Shown: piece by piece, positions 8,879 through 17,544 of the stretch
Layout: the number at the start of each line of letters is the position of its first letter
Numbering within the stretch: the stretch's first letter is position 1
Source of the DNA: Fontibacterium sp040404065
GTDB lineage: Bacteria; Pseudomonadota; Alphaproteobacteria; Pelagibacterales; Pelagibacteraceae
Length of the DNA: 64,000 bases
NCBI GenBank assembly: GCA_040404065.1
Contig: JBBAJM010000001.1
Strand: one strand, 5' to 3'
Notes under the pieces: model-generated
Told to the model about the DNA's origin: nothing
What the model saw: the letters and a program-made list of their open reading frames with translations, nothing else
The model's database searches: none
Program-made: the position numbers and the translations under genes

Positions 8879-9355
8879 TTAGAAATATTTAACTTCAATA
8901 ATTTCGTAATTTTTCTCACCAGCAGGTGTATTTACAACAATAAAATCACCAGTATGTTTTGAAACAAGTTCTAATGCGATTGGTGATTTATAAAATAACA
9001 AACCTTCTTTTGCATTAGCTTCATCTTTTCCAACAATTTTATATTTTTTTTTCTCATTATTTTCCATATCTACCAAAATAACTGTTGATCCAAATATTAC
9101 TTTGTTGTCATTTTTTATTTTTGTAACATCCACAACATTAGCAGTTGCTATTGTTGTTTCGATTTCTTGAATTCTTCTTTCATTGTGTCCTTGCTCTTCT
9201 TTTGCTGCATGATATTCAGCATTTTCTTTTAAATCTCCATGAGCTCGTGCCTCTGAAATAGCACTAACAATTTTAGGCCTAGTAATAGAAATTCTTTCTT
9301 GTAATTCGGCTTTAATTTTTTCCAGACCTTGTGGAGTAATTGGTTCTTTTTCCAT
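8879..9355 (-). CDS. greA: Transcription elongation factor GreA
   Basis: Stimulates cleavage of backtracked transcripts by RNA polymerase. The 158-aa protein has the usual length and two-domain layout. An N-terminal coiled coil (residues about 1-75) carries ARAHGDLKENAEYHAAKE at its tip, with the acidic D and E that reach the polymerase active site. An FKBP-like C-terminal domain (about 80-155) includes KEGLLFYKSPIALEL. It lies 8 bp after hemF on the same strand, probably within a trmL-hemF-greA unit. Confidence 0.96.
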   Translation of the reverse strand: MEKEPITPQGLEKIKAELQERISITRPKIVSAISEARAHGDLKENAEYHAAKEEQGHNERRIQEIETTIATANVVDVTKIKNDNKVIFGSTVILVDMENNEKKKYKIVGKDEANAKEGLLFYKSPIALELVSKHTGDFIVVNTPAGEKNYEIIEVKYF

Positions 9356-9363
9356 TTAGTTTT

Positions 9364-10212
9364 TTACCATTTTGCAAGTGGAGGAAGCGACATAAAAATT
9401 GCTTCAATGTTTCCATTAGTGTTTAAGCCAAATTTAGTACCTCGATCATACAATAAGTTAAACTCCACATATCGTCCTCTTTTAATTAATTGCTTCTCCT
9501 TATCTTTGTCATTCCATTTTAAAAACATTTTTTTTTTTATTATGTCTGAAGAAACTTTTAAGAAAGTTAAACCAACATTTTTTGTATAATTAAAATCTTT
9601 ATTCCAGTTATTTGAATTAAGATAATCAAAAAATATCCCACCGTCGCCCCTAGGTTCCTTTCTATGAGGTAAATAAAAATAATTATCGCAATTTTTTTTA
9701 TGATTCGAATAATATTTTTTATTATGTAAGTCACACATTTGTTTAATTTTTGAATGAAAATATTTTTTTTGTTTTACGTCTTTAATGCAGGGTGTCATAT
9801 CCATGCCACCACCAAACCACGATTTAGAAGTTACTATAAATCTTGTATTAAAATGAAATGCTGGAACTTTGGGATTTTTCATATGAGCAACAATAGATAT
9901 TCCAGAGGCCCAAAAATTAGAATTCTTTAGAGCACCAGGGATTTTTTTTTTAAATTCATTACTCAATTTTCCAGATACTGTTGATATATTTACCCCAACC
10001 TTTTCAAAAACAGAACCATTATTCATCAGAGAGAATATGCCACCACCTTTAGATTGTCCGCCCGCTTTCCATTTTGTTCTTTTAAATAAATTTTTTTTTT
10101 TAGATTTTTTATATTCAATATCTTCATATTCTTTACAAATAAAATCTCTTAAATCTTTAAACCAATTTCTAGCAATAATTTTTTTTTCTTTTAAACTGAT
10201 ATTCATAATCAA
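9364..10212 (-). CDS. hemF: Oxygen-dependent coproporphyrinogen III oxidase HemF
   Basis: Catalyses the O2-requiring oxidative decarboxylation of coproporphyrinogen III in heme synthesis. The 282-aa protein shows the family landmarks GGQSKGGGIFSLMNNGSVFEK (residues about 51-71), the FHFNTRF and GGGMDMTP segments, PRGDGGIFFDYLN (about 189-201), and the terminal YVEFNLLYDRGTKFGL. An internal ATG two codons in is an equally good start. The gene overlaps trmL by 4 nt (ATGA). Dependence on HemF suggests an aerobic life style; no hemN is in this window. Confidence 0.96.
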   Translation of the reverse strand: MIMNISLKEKKIIARNWFKDLRDFICKEYEDIEYKKSKKKNLFKRTKWKAGGQSKGGGIFSLMNNGSVFEKVGVNISTVSGKLSNEFKKKIPGALKNSNFWASGISIVAHMKNPKVPAFHFNTRFIVTSKSWFGGGMDMTPCIKDVKQKKYFHSKIKQMCDLHNKKYYSNHKKNCDNYFYLPHRKEPRGDGGIFFDYLNSNNWNKDFNYTKNVGLTFLKVSSDIIKKKMFLKWNDKDKEKQLIKRGRYVEFNLLYDRGTKFGLNTNGNIEAIFMSLPPLAKW

Positions 10213-10664
10213 ATATTATAATAATTATTTTGCCTGAGAGCCTCAGATAATACAATAGAAATAGAAGTTACAATATTTAAAGATCTTGTGTTTTTAGAGA
10301 TTGGTATTTTTAGTCTTTCCCCAGCCGTTTTATGAACGGAATCTGGAAGACCAGCACTTTCTCTTCCAAATAATAGCGTGTCACCTTTTTTAAAATTAAA
10401 ATTATAATAATTTTTTTTAGCTTTAGTTGTTAAGAGAATTATTCTTTTATTTTTTTTACTTTTAATAAAATTTTCGAATGAGTCATGTCGTATAATTTTA
10501 CATTTTGTATAATAATCCATGTAAATATTTTTGAGTCTTTTTTCATCAAATTGAAACCCACAAGGCTCAATAATTTCTAAGGTTGTATTTAAACATGCGC
10601 ACAATCTTATGGTTGCAGCGGTATTTTGAGGAATATCGGGCTGAAATAATGCAATACTAATCAT
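10209..10664 (-). CDS. trmL: tRNA (cytidine/uridine-34-2'-O)-methyltransferase TrmL
   Basis: SPOUT-class methyltransferase that modifies the wobble base of tRNA-Leu isoacceptors. The 151-aa single-domain protein has the diagnostic start ALFQPDIPQNTAATIRLCAC, the knot-forming LLFGRESAGLP (residues about 98-108), and the C-terminal RSLNIVTSISIVLSEALRQ that binds SAM. Length and motifs match the family closely. It is first in the trmL-hemF-greA strand run and divergent from petA. Confidence 0.94.
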   Translation of the reverse strand: MISIALFQPDIPQNTAATIRLCACLNTTLEIIEPCGFQFDEKRLKNIYMDYYTKCKIIRHDSFENFIKSKKNKRIILLTTKAKKNYYNFNFKKGDTLLFGRESAGLPDSVHKTAGERLKIPISKNTRSLNIVTSISIVLSEALRQNNYYNI

Positions 10665-10711
10665 ATTAAAAACTTATTATTTATGCGTCATTCTGGCTAT
10701 GGAAAAGAAAA

Positions 10712-10733
10712 TAGTTTAGAAATAGTTAAACTA
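10712..10733. promoter_or_regulatory. Inverted repeat just upstream of petA
   Basis: TAGTTTA (10712-10718) and TAAACTA (10727-10733) form a perfect 7-bp inverted repeat with an 8-nt spacer, ending 7 nt before the petA ATG. It could be a regulator binding site or a leader hairpin affecting petA translation. All-AT-biased sequence makes chance occurrence possible. Confidence 0.3.
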
Positions 10734-10740
10734 AATAATT

Positions 10741-11265
10741 ATGTCAGAAAATAATAATAATTCAGATAAAAAAAATAGAAGAGATTTTTTAACAGTAGCC
10801 ACAGCAACCGTTGGAGCCGTTGGAGTTGGCGCTGTAGTTTGGCCGGTTGTAAGCCAAATGAATCCAGATTCTTCAGTTAAGGCTTTGGCATCTATTGAAG
10901 TAGATTTATCAAAAATTAAAGAAGGGCAGGAGATAACTGTTTTATGGAGAGGCAAGCCTGTCTTTATTAAAAAAAGAACCAAAGAAGAGATTGCAACAGC
11001 AGAAAAGGTTGATCTTAAAGAATTAAAAGATCCTCAGGCTGATAGCAAAAGAGTTAAGAAGCCAGAGTGGTTAGTTTTAGTTGGAGTTTGCACACACTTA
11101 GGATGTGTTCCAATTTCAGGTAAAGGTGATTTTGGTGGCTGGTTTTGCCCATGTCATGGATCTCATTATGATAGCTCAGGAAGAATTAGAAAAGGTCCAG
11201 CACCAGCAAATTTAGAAGTCCCAACTTATGAATTTGTTGGAGATAATAAAATTAAACTGGGATAA
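10741..11265 (+). CDS. petA: Ubiquinol-cytochrome c reductase Rieske iron-sulfur subunit
   Basis: Carries the [2Fe-2S] cluster of complex III, accepting an electron from ubiquinol. The 174-aa protein has a twin-arginine export signal (R13-R14 followed by DFL) and a single membrane anchor (about 17-38). The cluster-binding boxes are CTHLGC (C117, H119, C122) and CPCHGSH (C136, C138, H139), with GPAP following. Both disulfide cysteines are present. It is the first gene of petABC, 8 bp ahead of petB. Confidence 0.97.
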   Translation: MSENNNNSDKKNRRDFLTVATATVGAVGVGAVVWPVVSQMNPDSSVKALASIEVDLSKIKEGQEITVLWRGKPVFIKKRTKEEIATAEKVDLKELKDPQADSKRVKKPEWLVLVGVCTHLGCVPISGKGDFGGWFCPCHGSHYDSSGRIRKGPAPANLEVPTYEFVGDNKIKLG

Positions 11266-11273
11266 AATTTATT

Positions 11274-12575
11274 ATGAGCAATAAAGGTTTTAATTCTGAT
11301 AATAACGAAATTAAACCCGTTCATACAAATAAAGTAGGAGGATCTCCTTTTAAAGGTGTTGTTGGCTGGATAGATAATCGCCTGCCAATTATTAGAATGT
11401 TCAAGTATGAGTATTTAGATTTTCAAGTTCCAAAAAATTTAAGTTACTTCTGGAGTCTTGGAGGAATTTTAATGATTTGTTTAATTTTTTTAATTGTCAC
11501 AGGTTTAGTTCTTGGAATGCACTACAAGCCTTCAGCTGAAGATGCCTTTGTATCTGTTGAAAAAATAATGAGAGATGTAAATTATGGTTGGCTAATTAGG
11601 TATGCTCATATGAATTTTGCTTCCTTCTTCTTCATTGCTGTTTACATGCATATTTTTAGAGGGTTATATTATGGATCATATAAAGAGCCTCGACAATTAA
11701 TGTGGCTTATTGGGATAATAATTTTCTTTCTGATGATGGCCACAGCTTTTCTTGGTTATACTTTGCCTTGGGGACAAATGAGTTATTGGGGAGCAACGGT
11801 GATTACAAATTTATTTTCGGCCGTACCTTTAGTTGGAAAGTTTATTGTAACTTGGTTGTGGGGTGATTATGCAGTAGGTGATGCAGCGTTAAATCGTTTT
11901 TATGTACTACATTGGCTCTTAGCCTTTGGCATCCTTGGAGTGGTAATTTTTCACGTCATTGCATTACATATTGTTGGCTCAAATAATCCATCAGGCATTG
12001 AACCAATCGATACAAGAGACACAGTAAGCTTTGCTCCGTTTACTACAAGCAAAGATCTTTTTGCAATGCTAGTTTTTTTATTAATTTTTGTTTTAGTAAT
12101 GATGTTTGCGCCTAATTATTTAGGCCATCCTGACAATTACATTCCTGCAAATCCTTTAATAACTCCAGCTCATATTGTTCCTGAGTGGTATTTTTTACCG
12201 TTCTACGCAATCCTTCGAAGTATTCCTGACAAACTTTTAGGAGTTATTGCAATGGTAAGTAGCATTGCAGTTCTAGGTCTATTACCTTGGCTAGATCTAA
12301 GTAAAGTTAGATCTTCAGTTTTTAGGCCAATATGGAAACAATTTATTTTCTTATTTGTTTTGGATTTTTTTTTACTTATGTATTGTGGAGGAATGCCAGC
12401 AGAAGGCATTTATGTTTTATTAAGTAGAATAGGTACAGTTTATTGGTTCTTATTTTTTTTAGTTATAGCCCCGGTGGTTTCTTTAACAGAAATCAGTTTA
12501 CCTATGCCTAATAGCATCCATGAATATGAGGATTGGAAGAAACAGGGAAAAATTAAAACATTTAAAATTTTTTAG
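11274..12575 (+). CDS. petB: Cytochrome b of the bc1 complex
   Basis: The 433-aa membrane core of complex III, with eight expected transmembrane helices. The heme b ligands are visible as paired His in RYAHMNFASFFFIAVYMHIF and in VLHWLLAFGILGVVIFHVIA. The quinol-oxidation-site motif PEWYFLPFYAILRSIP (residues about 303-318) is intact. The full-length fused form, rather than split cytochrome b6/subunit IV, agrees with an alphaproteobacterial origin. A short N-terminal hydrophilic extension precedes helix A. Spacing of 6-8 bp to both neighbours indicates one transcript. Confidence 0.97.
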   Translation: MSNKGFNSDNNEIKPVHTNKVGGSPFKGVVGWIDNRLPIIRMFKYEYLDFQVPKNLSYFWSLGGILMICLIFLIVTGLVLGMHYKPSAEDAFVSVEKIMRDVNYGWLIRYAHMNFASFFFIAVYMHIFRGLYYGSYKEPRQLMWLIGIIIFFLMMATAFLGYTLPWGQMSYWGATVITNLFSAVPLVGKFIVTWLWGDYAVGDAALNRFYVLHWLLAFGILGVVIFHVIALHIVGSNNPSGIEPIDTRDTVSFAPFTTSKDLFAMLVFLLIFVLVMMFAPNYLGHPDNYIPANPLITPAHIVPEWYFLPFYAILRSIPDKLLGVIAMVSSIAVLGLLPWLDLSKVRSSVFRPIWKQFIFLFVLDFFLLMYCGGMPAEGIYVLLSRIGTVYWFLFFLVIAPVVSLTEISLPMPNSIHEYEDWKKQGKIKTFKIF

Positions 12576-12581
12576 TTCAAA

Positions 12582-13364
12582 ATGAAATCTTCATTAAAAT
12601 TGTTTCTATTTTTTATATTAATTATTTCTTACTCTTTAACTGTTTTTTCTTCTGAGAAAGAAGTGAAGCTTTTAAAGCCACATTGGTCATTTGATGGTAT
12701 TTTTGGAAAATTCGATAGAGCATCTTTACAAAGAGGCTACCAAGTCTACGCAGAAGTTTGCGCTTCGTGTCATTCAATGAAACTTTTAAGCTATAGAAAT
12801 TTGGCTGAAGAAGGGGGGCCTGAATTTACAGAAGAAGAAGTAAAAGCTTTGGCGTCTAAAATAGAAGTGTTAGACGGTCCAAATGATAGTGGAGATATGT
12901 TCAAAAGAGCTGGAAAGCCATCAGATAAATTTTCAATGCCGTTTGCAAATGAAAAAGCGGCTCGATCAGCAAATGGAGGTGCATACCCGCCAGATATGTC
13001 GGTTCTTATAAAAGCAAGAGCAGGTGGAGCAGATTATGTTTATTCTGTTCTGCTTGGGTATGACAAAACTCCAAAAGACATCAAACTTGAGGATGGCGTT
13101 TATTATAATAAATATATGCCAGGTAATAAAATTAAGATGCCAAAACCATTAAACAAAGATTCTGTAAAATACTCTGATGATACCGAAGCCACAGAAGAAC
13201 AAATGGCAAAAGATGTTGTTACATTCTTAACTTGGGCAGCAGAACCTCATTTAGAAGCTAGAAATAGAATAGGATTTAAAACAACAATATATTTATTAAT
13301 TTTGACAGTGCTTGTTTACTTAGTTAAACAAAAGGTGTGGTTACGTATTAAACCTAAAGTGTAA
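12582..13364 (+). CDS. petC: Cytochrome c1 of the bc1 complex
   Basis: Membrane-anchored c-type cytochrome that passes electrons from the Rieske cluster to soluble cytochrome c. The 260-aa protein has a Sec signal peptide (about 1-23), the heme attachment motif CASCH (C60, C63, H64) and a C-terminal membrane helix (about 234-252). A Met in the KYMPGNKIKMPKPL region is the probable sixth heme ligand. The last 24 nt overlap the end of ychF on the other strand, so neither gene can have a terminator outside the partner's coding sequence. Confidence 0.96.
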   Translation: MKSSLKLFLFFILIISYSLTVFSSEKEVKLLKPHWSFDGIFGKFDRASLQRGYQVYAEVCASCHSMKLLSYRNLAEEGGPEFTEEEVKALASKIEVLDGPNDSGDMFKRAGKPSDKFSMPFANEKAARSANGGAYPPDMSVLIKARAGGADYVYSVLLGYDKTPKDIKLEDGVYYNKYMPGNKIKMPKPLNKDSVKYSDDTEATEEQMAKDVVTFLTWAAEPHLEARNRIGFKTTIYLLILTVLVYLVKQKVWLRIKPKV

Positions 13365-14420
13365 CACATCTCCATCAGCAACTTCATATTCTTTTCCTTC
13401 AACTCTCAATTTTCCGTTATCACGAGCTCCAGACTCACCATTATACTGAATGTAGTCCACATAAGGGATAACTTCTGCTCTAATAAACCCCTTCTTAAAA
13501 TCTGAATGAATTACTTCAGCGGCATCAGGAGCTTTGCATTTTTTTTCAATAGTCCATGCATGCGTTTCTTTAGGGCCTACAGTAAAATATGTGCTGAGGT
13601 TTAATATTTTGTATCCTGCTTTTATTATTTGATCTAAACCAGATTCCTGTATTCCTATTTCTTTCATAAATTGAGTTGCTTCAGAATCTTGTAATTCAGT
13701 AATTTGCTGTTCAATTTCTGCAGACACAATAACTACTGTGTCGTCTTTAAAAGTTTCTTTTACATTTTTAGAGTAAGAATTTCCTGTGCTTACGCTATTC
13801 TCGTCAACATTGCATACTAGAATTCTTGGTTTAGTAGATAATATGCCTAAATTTTTAATTAATTTTTTATAAAATTTCTTCTCTAAGTTTTCAGGTCTTA
13901 TCCCTTTTTTTAAATTTTCATAAACATCTTCTAAGATTTCAAAAGTATCTTTATTTAATTCGTTATTTTTATTCTTCTTTTGTGAAAGTCTTTTTTCTAC
14001 AGACTCAAGGTCTGATATCATCATCTCTGTTTCTACAGTTTCAAGATCTCTTATAGGGTCTACAGTTTTATTAACATTTTGAATTTCACTTGAATCAAAA
14101 CATCTTAACATATGAATAACAGCATCTACTTCTCTTATGTTTGCTAGGAATTTATTTCCAAGTCCCTCACCCTTGGATGCTCCAGCTACAAGGCCAGCTA
14201 TATCTACAAATGTTATATAAGTAGGAATAATTTTTTCAGATTTTGCAATTTTAGAAAGTTTGTATAATCTTTCATCAGGTACGGTTACTACGCCAACATT
14301 AGGTTCAATCGTGCAGAATGGAAAATTAGCAGCTTGCGCATTTTTAGATTTTGTTAGCGCATTAAATAATGTTGATTTACCGACATTAGGCAATCCTACA
14401 ATTCCACATTTAAAACTCAT
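13341..14420 (-). CDS. ychF: Redox-regulated ATPase YchF (Obg-like)
   Basis: A universally conserved P-loop NTPase (OLA1/YchF) that binds ribosomes and prefers ATP. The 359-aa protein has G1 GLPNVGKSTLFNALT (residues about 8-22), the G3 region DIAGLVAGASKGEGLGN, a helical insertion rich in Lys/Glu (about 125-200), the NVDEN segment in place of the canonical NKxD, and a C-terminal TGS-like domain ending in DGDVLHFRFNT. It follows pth by 6 bp in the prs-rplY-pth-ychF series, an order common in Proteobacteria. Confidence 0.96.
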   Translation of the reverse strand: MSFKCGIVGLPNVGKSTLFNALTKSKNAQAANFPFCTIEPNVGVVTVPDERLYKLSKIAKSEKIIPTYITFVDIAGLVAGASKGEGLGNKFLANIREVDAVIHMLRCFDSSEIQNVNKTVDPIRDLETVETEMMISDLESVEKRLSQKKNKNNELNKDTFEILEDVYENLKKGIRPENLEKKFYKKLIKNLGILSTKPRILVCNVDENSVSTGNSYSKNVKETFKDDTVVIVSAEIEQQITELQDSEATQFMKEIGIQESGLDQIIKAGYKILNLSTYFTVGPKETHAWTIEKKCKAPDAAEVIHSDFKKGFIRAEVIPYVDYIQYNGESGARDNGKLRVEGKEYEVADGDVLHFRFNT

Positions 14421-14426
14421 ACAGAA

Positions 14427-14984
14427 CTACTGATTGCTCTTAATAGTAAACTCGTCTAGTTTTTTTTCTATAAGAAAGTTTATATTTTTAAAGATTTTCT
14501 TAATAACCTGATCAATTATTGTTTTTTCTTCTTCAGTGAAATCATTAAGAACATGTTTATCAACTAACTCTTTATCACCAGGATGGCCAATACCAATTCT
14601 AATTCTATTATAATCGGGCCCTATAGAGTCATCTATAGATTTGATTCCATTATGACCACCACTAGAACCACCTATTTTTGCTTTGATCTTTCCAATTTCA
14701 ATATCCATGTCATCATGAAAAACAAAAATATTATTAGTCTTAATTCGATGATAGTCAGTTATTTCTCGAATACACATTCCTGAATTATTCATAAAGGTTA
14801 GAGGTTTTACTACTATTACTTTCTGATCTTGAACTTGACCGTTAGTTAATAGACCTTTGAATTTTGGTTTTTGTTTTGAAAGGCCAAAATTTTTATTTAA
14901 ACAATCAATAAGTTTAAAACCTACATTATGTCTATTATTTGCATGTTTTGGATCTGGATTTCCTAACCCCGCAAATAATAACAT
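14427..14984 (-). CDS. pth: Peptidyl-tRNA hydrolase
   Basis: Recycles peptidyl-tRNA dropped from stalled ribosomes. The 185-aa protein shows GLGNPDPKHANNRHNVGF (residues about 6-23) with the catalytic His, KPLTFMNNSG (about 60-69), and VFHDDMDIEIGKIKAKIGGSSGGHNG (about 88-113). Length is typical. It starts 7 bp after the rplY stop, so the two are probably co-translated. Confidence 0.97.
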   Translation of the reverse strand: MLLFAGLGNPDPKHANNRHNVGFKLIDCLNKNFGLSKQKPKFKGLLTNGQVQDQKVIVVKPLTFMNNSGMCIREITDYHRIKTNNIFVFHDDMDIEIGKIKAKIGGSSGGHNGIKSIDDSIGPDYNRIRIGIGHPGDKELVDKHVLNDFTEEEKTIIDQVIKKIFKNINFLIEKKLDEFTIKSNQ

Positions 14985-14991
14985 TTAAATG

Positions 14992-15753
14992 TTATTTCTT
15001 TTTATCTGCAGGAGCAGCGGCAGGTTTTTTGCCGGCATCAGGAGATTTCGCAGCATCGCCACCAGCTTTCTTAGCGTCAGCAGCTGCTTTAGCATCGCCA
15101 GCGGCAGGAGCGGCTCCTTCAGCAGGAGCAGCAGCATCACCAGCGGCCGCAGCTTCTGTTCCAGCAGCAGCTGGTTCAGGCTCTTTAACAACTGTAGGAG
15201 CGGCTATAGTCGCTATAGTAAAATCTCGATCACTAATTATAGGTTTTGCACCCTCAGGTAATTTTACAGCGGATATGTGAATACTTTCATTCATTTCTCT
15301 ATTAGTCAGATCAACGATGATTTCAGACGGTATATTTTCTGCAGCGCATCTTAATTCTATTTTTCTTCTTACAATGTTCAAAACACCGCCCATTTTTAAT
15401 CCCGGGCAGTTTTCATTATTAATAAATTTTACAGGAATATTTACTGTTACTTTTGTTCCAGCTTTAATCTTTTGGAAGTCAATATGGATTGGTTCATTAT
15501 TTAGTGGATGAAAATTAATGTCTTTCGGTAATACTTTGTATTTTGAACCGTTAATGTCTATTTCTATAACTGAACTCATAAAGTTCGATGCTTCTAGTAA
15601 TTTTTTAACAGATATTTTTTTAACTGATAAAGGTAAGTTTTTTTCTTTATCACCATATAAAATTCCAGGAAGAAAACCTTCCAATCTTAACTTCTTAAGA
15701 TCTCCTTTAGTATTAATTTTTCTTTCTGAGGCTTCGAGCTTTAAATTTTCCAT
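14992..15753 (-). CDS. rplY: 50S ribosomal protein L25/CTC with alanine-rich tail
   Basis: Binds 5S rRNA. The N-terminal L25 domain (about 1-95) and the beta-rich CTC/TL5 domain (about 96-186) are intact. From about residue 187 to the end the protein turns into a low-complexity tail dominated by Ala, with Pro, Gly, Asp and Lys, finishing in Lys residues. By my count 28 of the last 64 residues are Ala. The tail is encoded by GCN-rich DNA (14995-15195), far more GC-rich than its surroundings. Tails of this kind are known in other L25/CTC proteins; the contrast here is striking. The spurious open frames on the other strand are a by-product. Confidence 0.95.
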   Translation of the reverse strand: MENLKLEASERKINTKGDLKKLRLEGFLPGILYGDKEKNLPLSVKKISVKKLLEASNFMSSVIEIDINGSKYKVLPKDINFHPLNNEPIHIDFQKIKAGTKVTVNIPVKFINNENCPGLKMGGVLNIVRRKIELRCAAENIPSEIIVDLTNREMNESIHISAVKLPEGAKPIISDRDFTIATIAAPTVVKEPEPAAAGTEAAAAGDAAAPAEGAAPAAGDAKAAADAKKAGGDAAKSPDAGKKPAAAPADKKK

Positions 15754-15810
15754 ATAACTAAGACCGCCTGTTTTATATTAACTTCAAAAAAAAAACAAGT
15801 TATAGTTATT

Positions 15811-16743
15811 TTATTTGAATAAGCTTGAAACTGAAGTTGATTGAGATATTCGCTTTATAGCTTCCGCAATTAATGGAGCAATACTAACAACCTCTATTTT
15901 GGAATTTCCCTTAATTTTTTTTGTATTATCAATAGTATTAGTGATGACAATCTTTTTCATCTTAGATCTTTTAATCCTATCAATAGCCGATCCGGTAAGA
16001 ACTCCGTGAACAACGTAGCAATAAACTTCTTTTGCACCTTTTTCTATTAGCGCATCAGCGGCATTGCAGATTGTTCCACCACTATCAATTAAATCATCAA
16101 TAATAATACAAGATTTATTTTTAACTTCTCCAATAACATTCATAACTTCTGATTGTCCTGGACCCTCTCTTCTTTTATCAATAATAGCTAAGCCAGCATC
16201 CAATCGCTTACCAAGTGCTCTTGCTCTTTCCACGCCTCCAACGTCTGGAGCAACACAAACTATATTTTTAGTGCTTATATTTTTTAGTATGTGTTTTACA
16301 AAAACAGGTGCAGCAAATAAATTATCAACTGGAATATCAAAGAAACCCTGAATCTGATTTGCATGAAGATCCATAGTTAAAACTCTATTAGCTCCAGCGT
16401 TAGTAATTAAGTTTGAAACTAATTTTGCACTAATAGGTGATCTTGGCACAACTTTTCTATCTTGTCTTGCGTAACCAAAATACGGAATTACAGCTGTTAT
16501 ATTTTTAGCAGAAGATCTTCTTAAGGAGTCGATGCATATTAACAACTCCATAATATTGTCGTTAGCAGGATAAGAAGTTGATTGTATTAAAAATACATCA
16601 TTGCCTCTCATATTTTCTTTTATCTCAACATAGACTTCTGAATCCGCAAATCGCGTGATCATTCTTTCAGCGGGTTTAGTTTTTAAATATTTGCAGATTT
16701 CAGTGCTTAAGGAAATATTGCTGGTTCCAGATAAAATTTTCAT
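15811..16743 (-). CDS. prs: Ribose-phosphate pyrophosphokinase
   Basis: Makes PRPP from ribose 5-phosphate and ATP for purine, pyrimidine, His and Trp synthesis. The 310-aa protein carries RFADSEVYVEI near the N-terminus, GYARQDRKVVPRSPISAK (about 95-112) for ATP binding, the DLHANQIQGFFDIPVDNL motif (about 125-142), and the PRPP loop CIIIDDLIDSGGTI (about 211-224). The gap to rplY is 57 bp and contains a run of ten T residues on the coding strand, but I see no stable stem, so termination there is doubtful. Confidence 0.97.
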   Translation of the reverse strand: MKILSGTSNISLSTEICKYLKTKPAERMITRFADSEVYVEIKENMRGNDVFLIQSTSYPANDNIMELLICIDSLRRSSAKNITAVIPYFGYARQDRKVVPRSPISAKLVSNLITNAGANRVLTMDLHANQIQGFFDIPVDNLFAAPVFVKHILKNISTKNIVCVAPDVGGVERARALGKRLDAGLAIIDKRREGPGQSEVMNVIGEVKNKSCIIIDDLIDSGGTICNAADALIEKGAKEVYCYVVHGVLTGSAIDRIKRSKMKKIVITNTIDNTKKIKGNSKIEVVSIAPLIAEAIKRISQSTSVSSLFK

Positions 16744-16780
16744 GAGATGTTTTTATATAATTTTATAATTAGTTAATCAA

Positions 16781-17542
16781 TTAATATCTGTAAATCACAG
16801 AAATACATCTTCCGTAATCTACTTCATTATTATGCACAGATCTTCTGTAGCTAAAAAAGTTTTTATAATTACTATAAGTGTCTTTATTAATATGCTCAAT
16901 ATTTCTATTGAGGACTCCTAACTTTAGAAATTTATTATTAACAAACATGCGAAGATTAAAATGAATTTTATTATTAAGAATTTTAAAATATTTTTTATAA
17001 TTAGAATTTTTATTTTTAATTTCATTTACAAAATCTTTTTTAACCTCGTAACTTTTTTGTGATATGCAAGGGCCAACAGCTACGATCAAATCTGACAGTT
17101 TTGACCCTTTCTTTTTAAAAGCTTTAATTAGATTATCAATGATACCGGTATTAGCTCCTTTCCAACCTGAGTGAATAGCAGCTATAGTTTTATTTTTTTT
17201 ATCAGCAACTAATATTGGAACGCAATCGGCGGTTAATATTCCAAAAGCAAATTTTGAGACAGTCGTTATAATTCCATCTGCTTTATATCTTTTTTTAATT
17301 AATAGATTATCAAAATCAATAACTTTATTACTATGATATTGTTTTAGCAGAACTAGATTGTTTAATTTGCAGCCAGTTTTTTTTGCTACAATTTTAATAT
17401 TATTTTTAACAAGTATTTTTTGATCACTAGAGCCCAATCCGCAGTTTAAACTTTTATAAATTCCTTTAGAGACGCCATTTTTTCTTGAAAAAAAGAAACT
17501 TTTAATGCCAGGTATTTTATTTATTTTTTTTGAACAAAACAT
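16781..17542 (-). CDS. pgeF: Peptidoglycan editing factor PgeF / multicopper polyphenol oxidase family (YfiH)
   Basis: A 253-aa cytoplasmic member of the YfiH/LACC1 family. The metal-site motifs are the HSNKV-type His in LKQYHSNKVIDF, the Cys of GILTADCVPILVAD and the His of AAIHSGWKG. GPCISQKSYEV follows. In E. coli the homologue hydrolyses wrongly built UDP-MurNAc-L-Ser, and other family members act on purine nucleosides. It follows the MidA-like gene by 2 bp and lgt before that, an arrangement common in alphaproteobacteria. Confidence 0.9.
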   Translation of the reverse strand: MFCSKKINKIPGIKSFFFSRKNGVSKGIYKSLNCGLGSSDQKILVKNNIKIVAKKTGCKLNNLVLLKQYHSNKVIDFDNLLIKKRYKADGIITTVSKFAFGILTADCVPILVADKKNKTIAAIHSGWKGANTGIIDNLIKAFKKKGSKLSDLIVAVGPCISQKSYEVKKDFVNEIKNKNSNYKKYFKILNNKIHFNLRMFVNNKFLKLGVLNRNIEHINKDTYSNYKNFFSYRRSVHNNEVDYGRCISVIYRY

Positions 17543-17544
17543 AA

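Noticed and set aside
14939..15280. 113-residue Ala/Ser-rich open frame on the plus strand, plus two more frames in the same stretch
   Set aside because: They run antisense or out of frame to the GC-rich alanine tail of rplY and have no family motif; GCN-rich repeats produce stop-free frames.
15780..15800. Intrinsic terminator between prs and rplY (run of T on the minus strand)
   Set aside because: No stable GC-containing stem precedes the T-run; the genes probably form one transcript or have an internal promoter.
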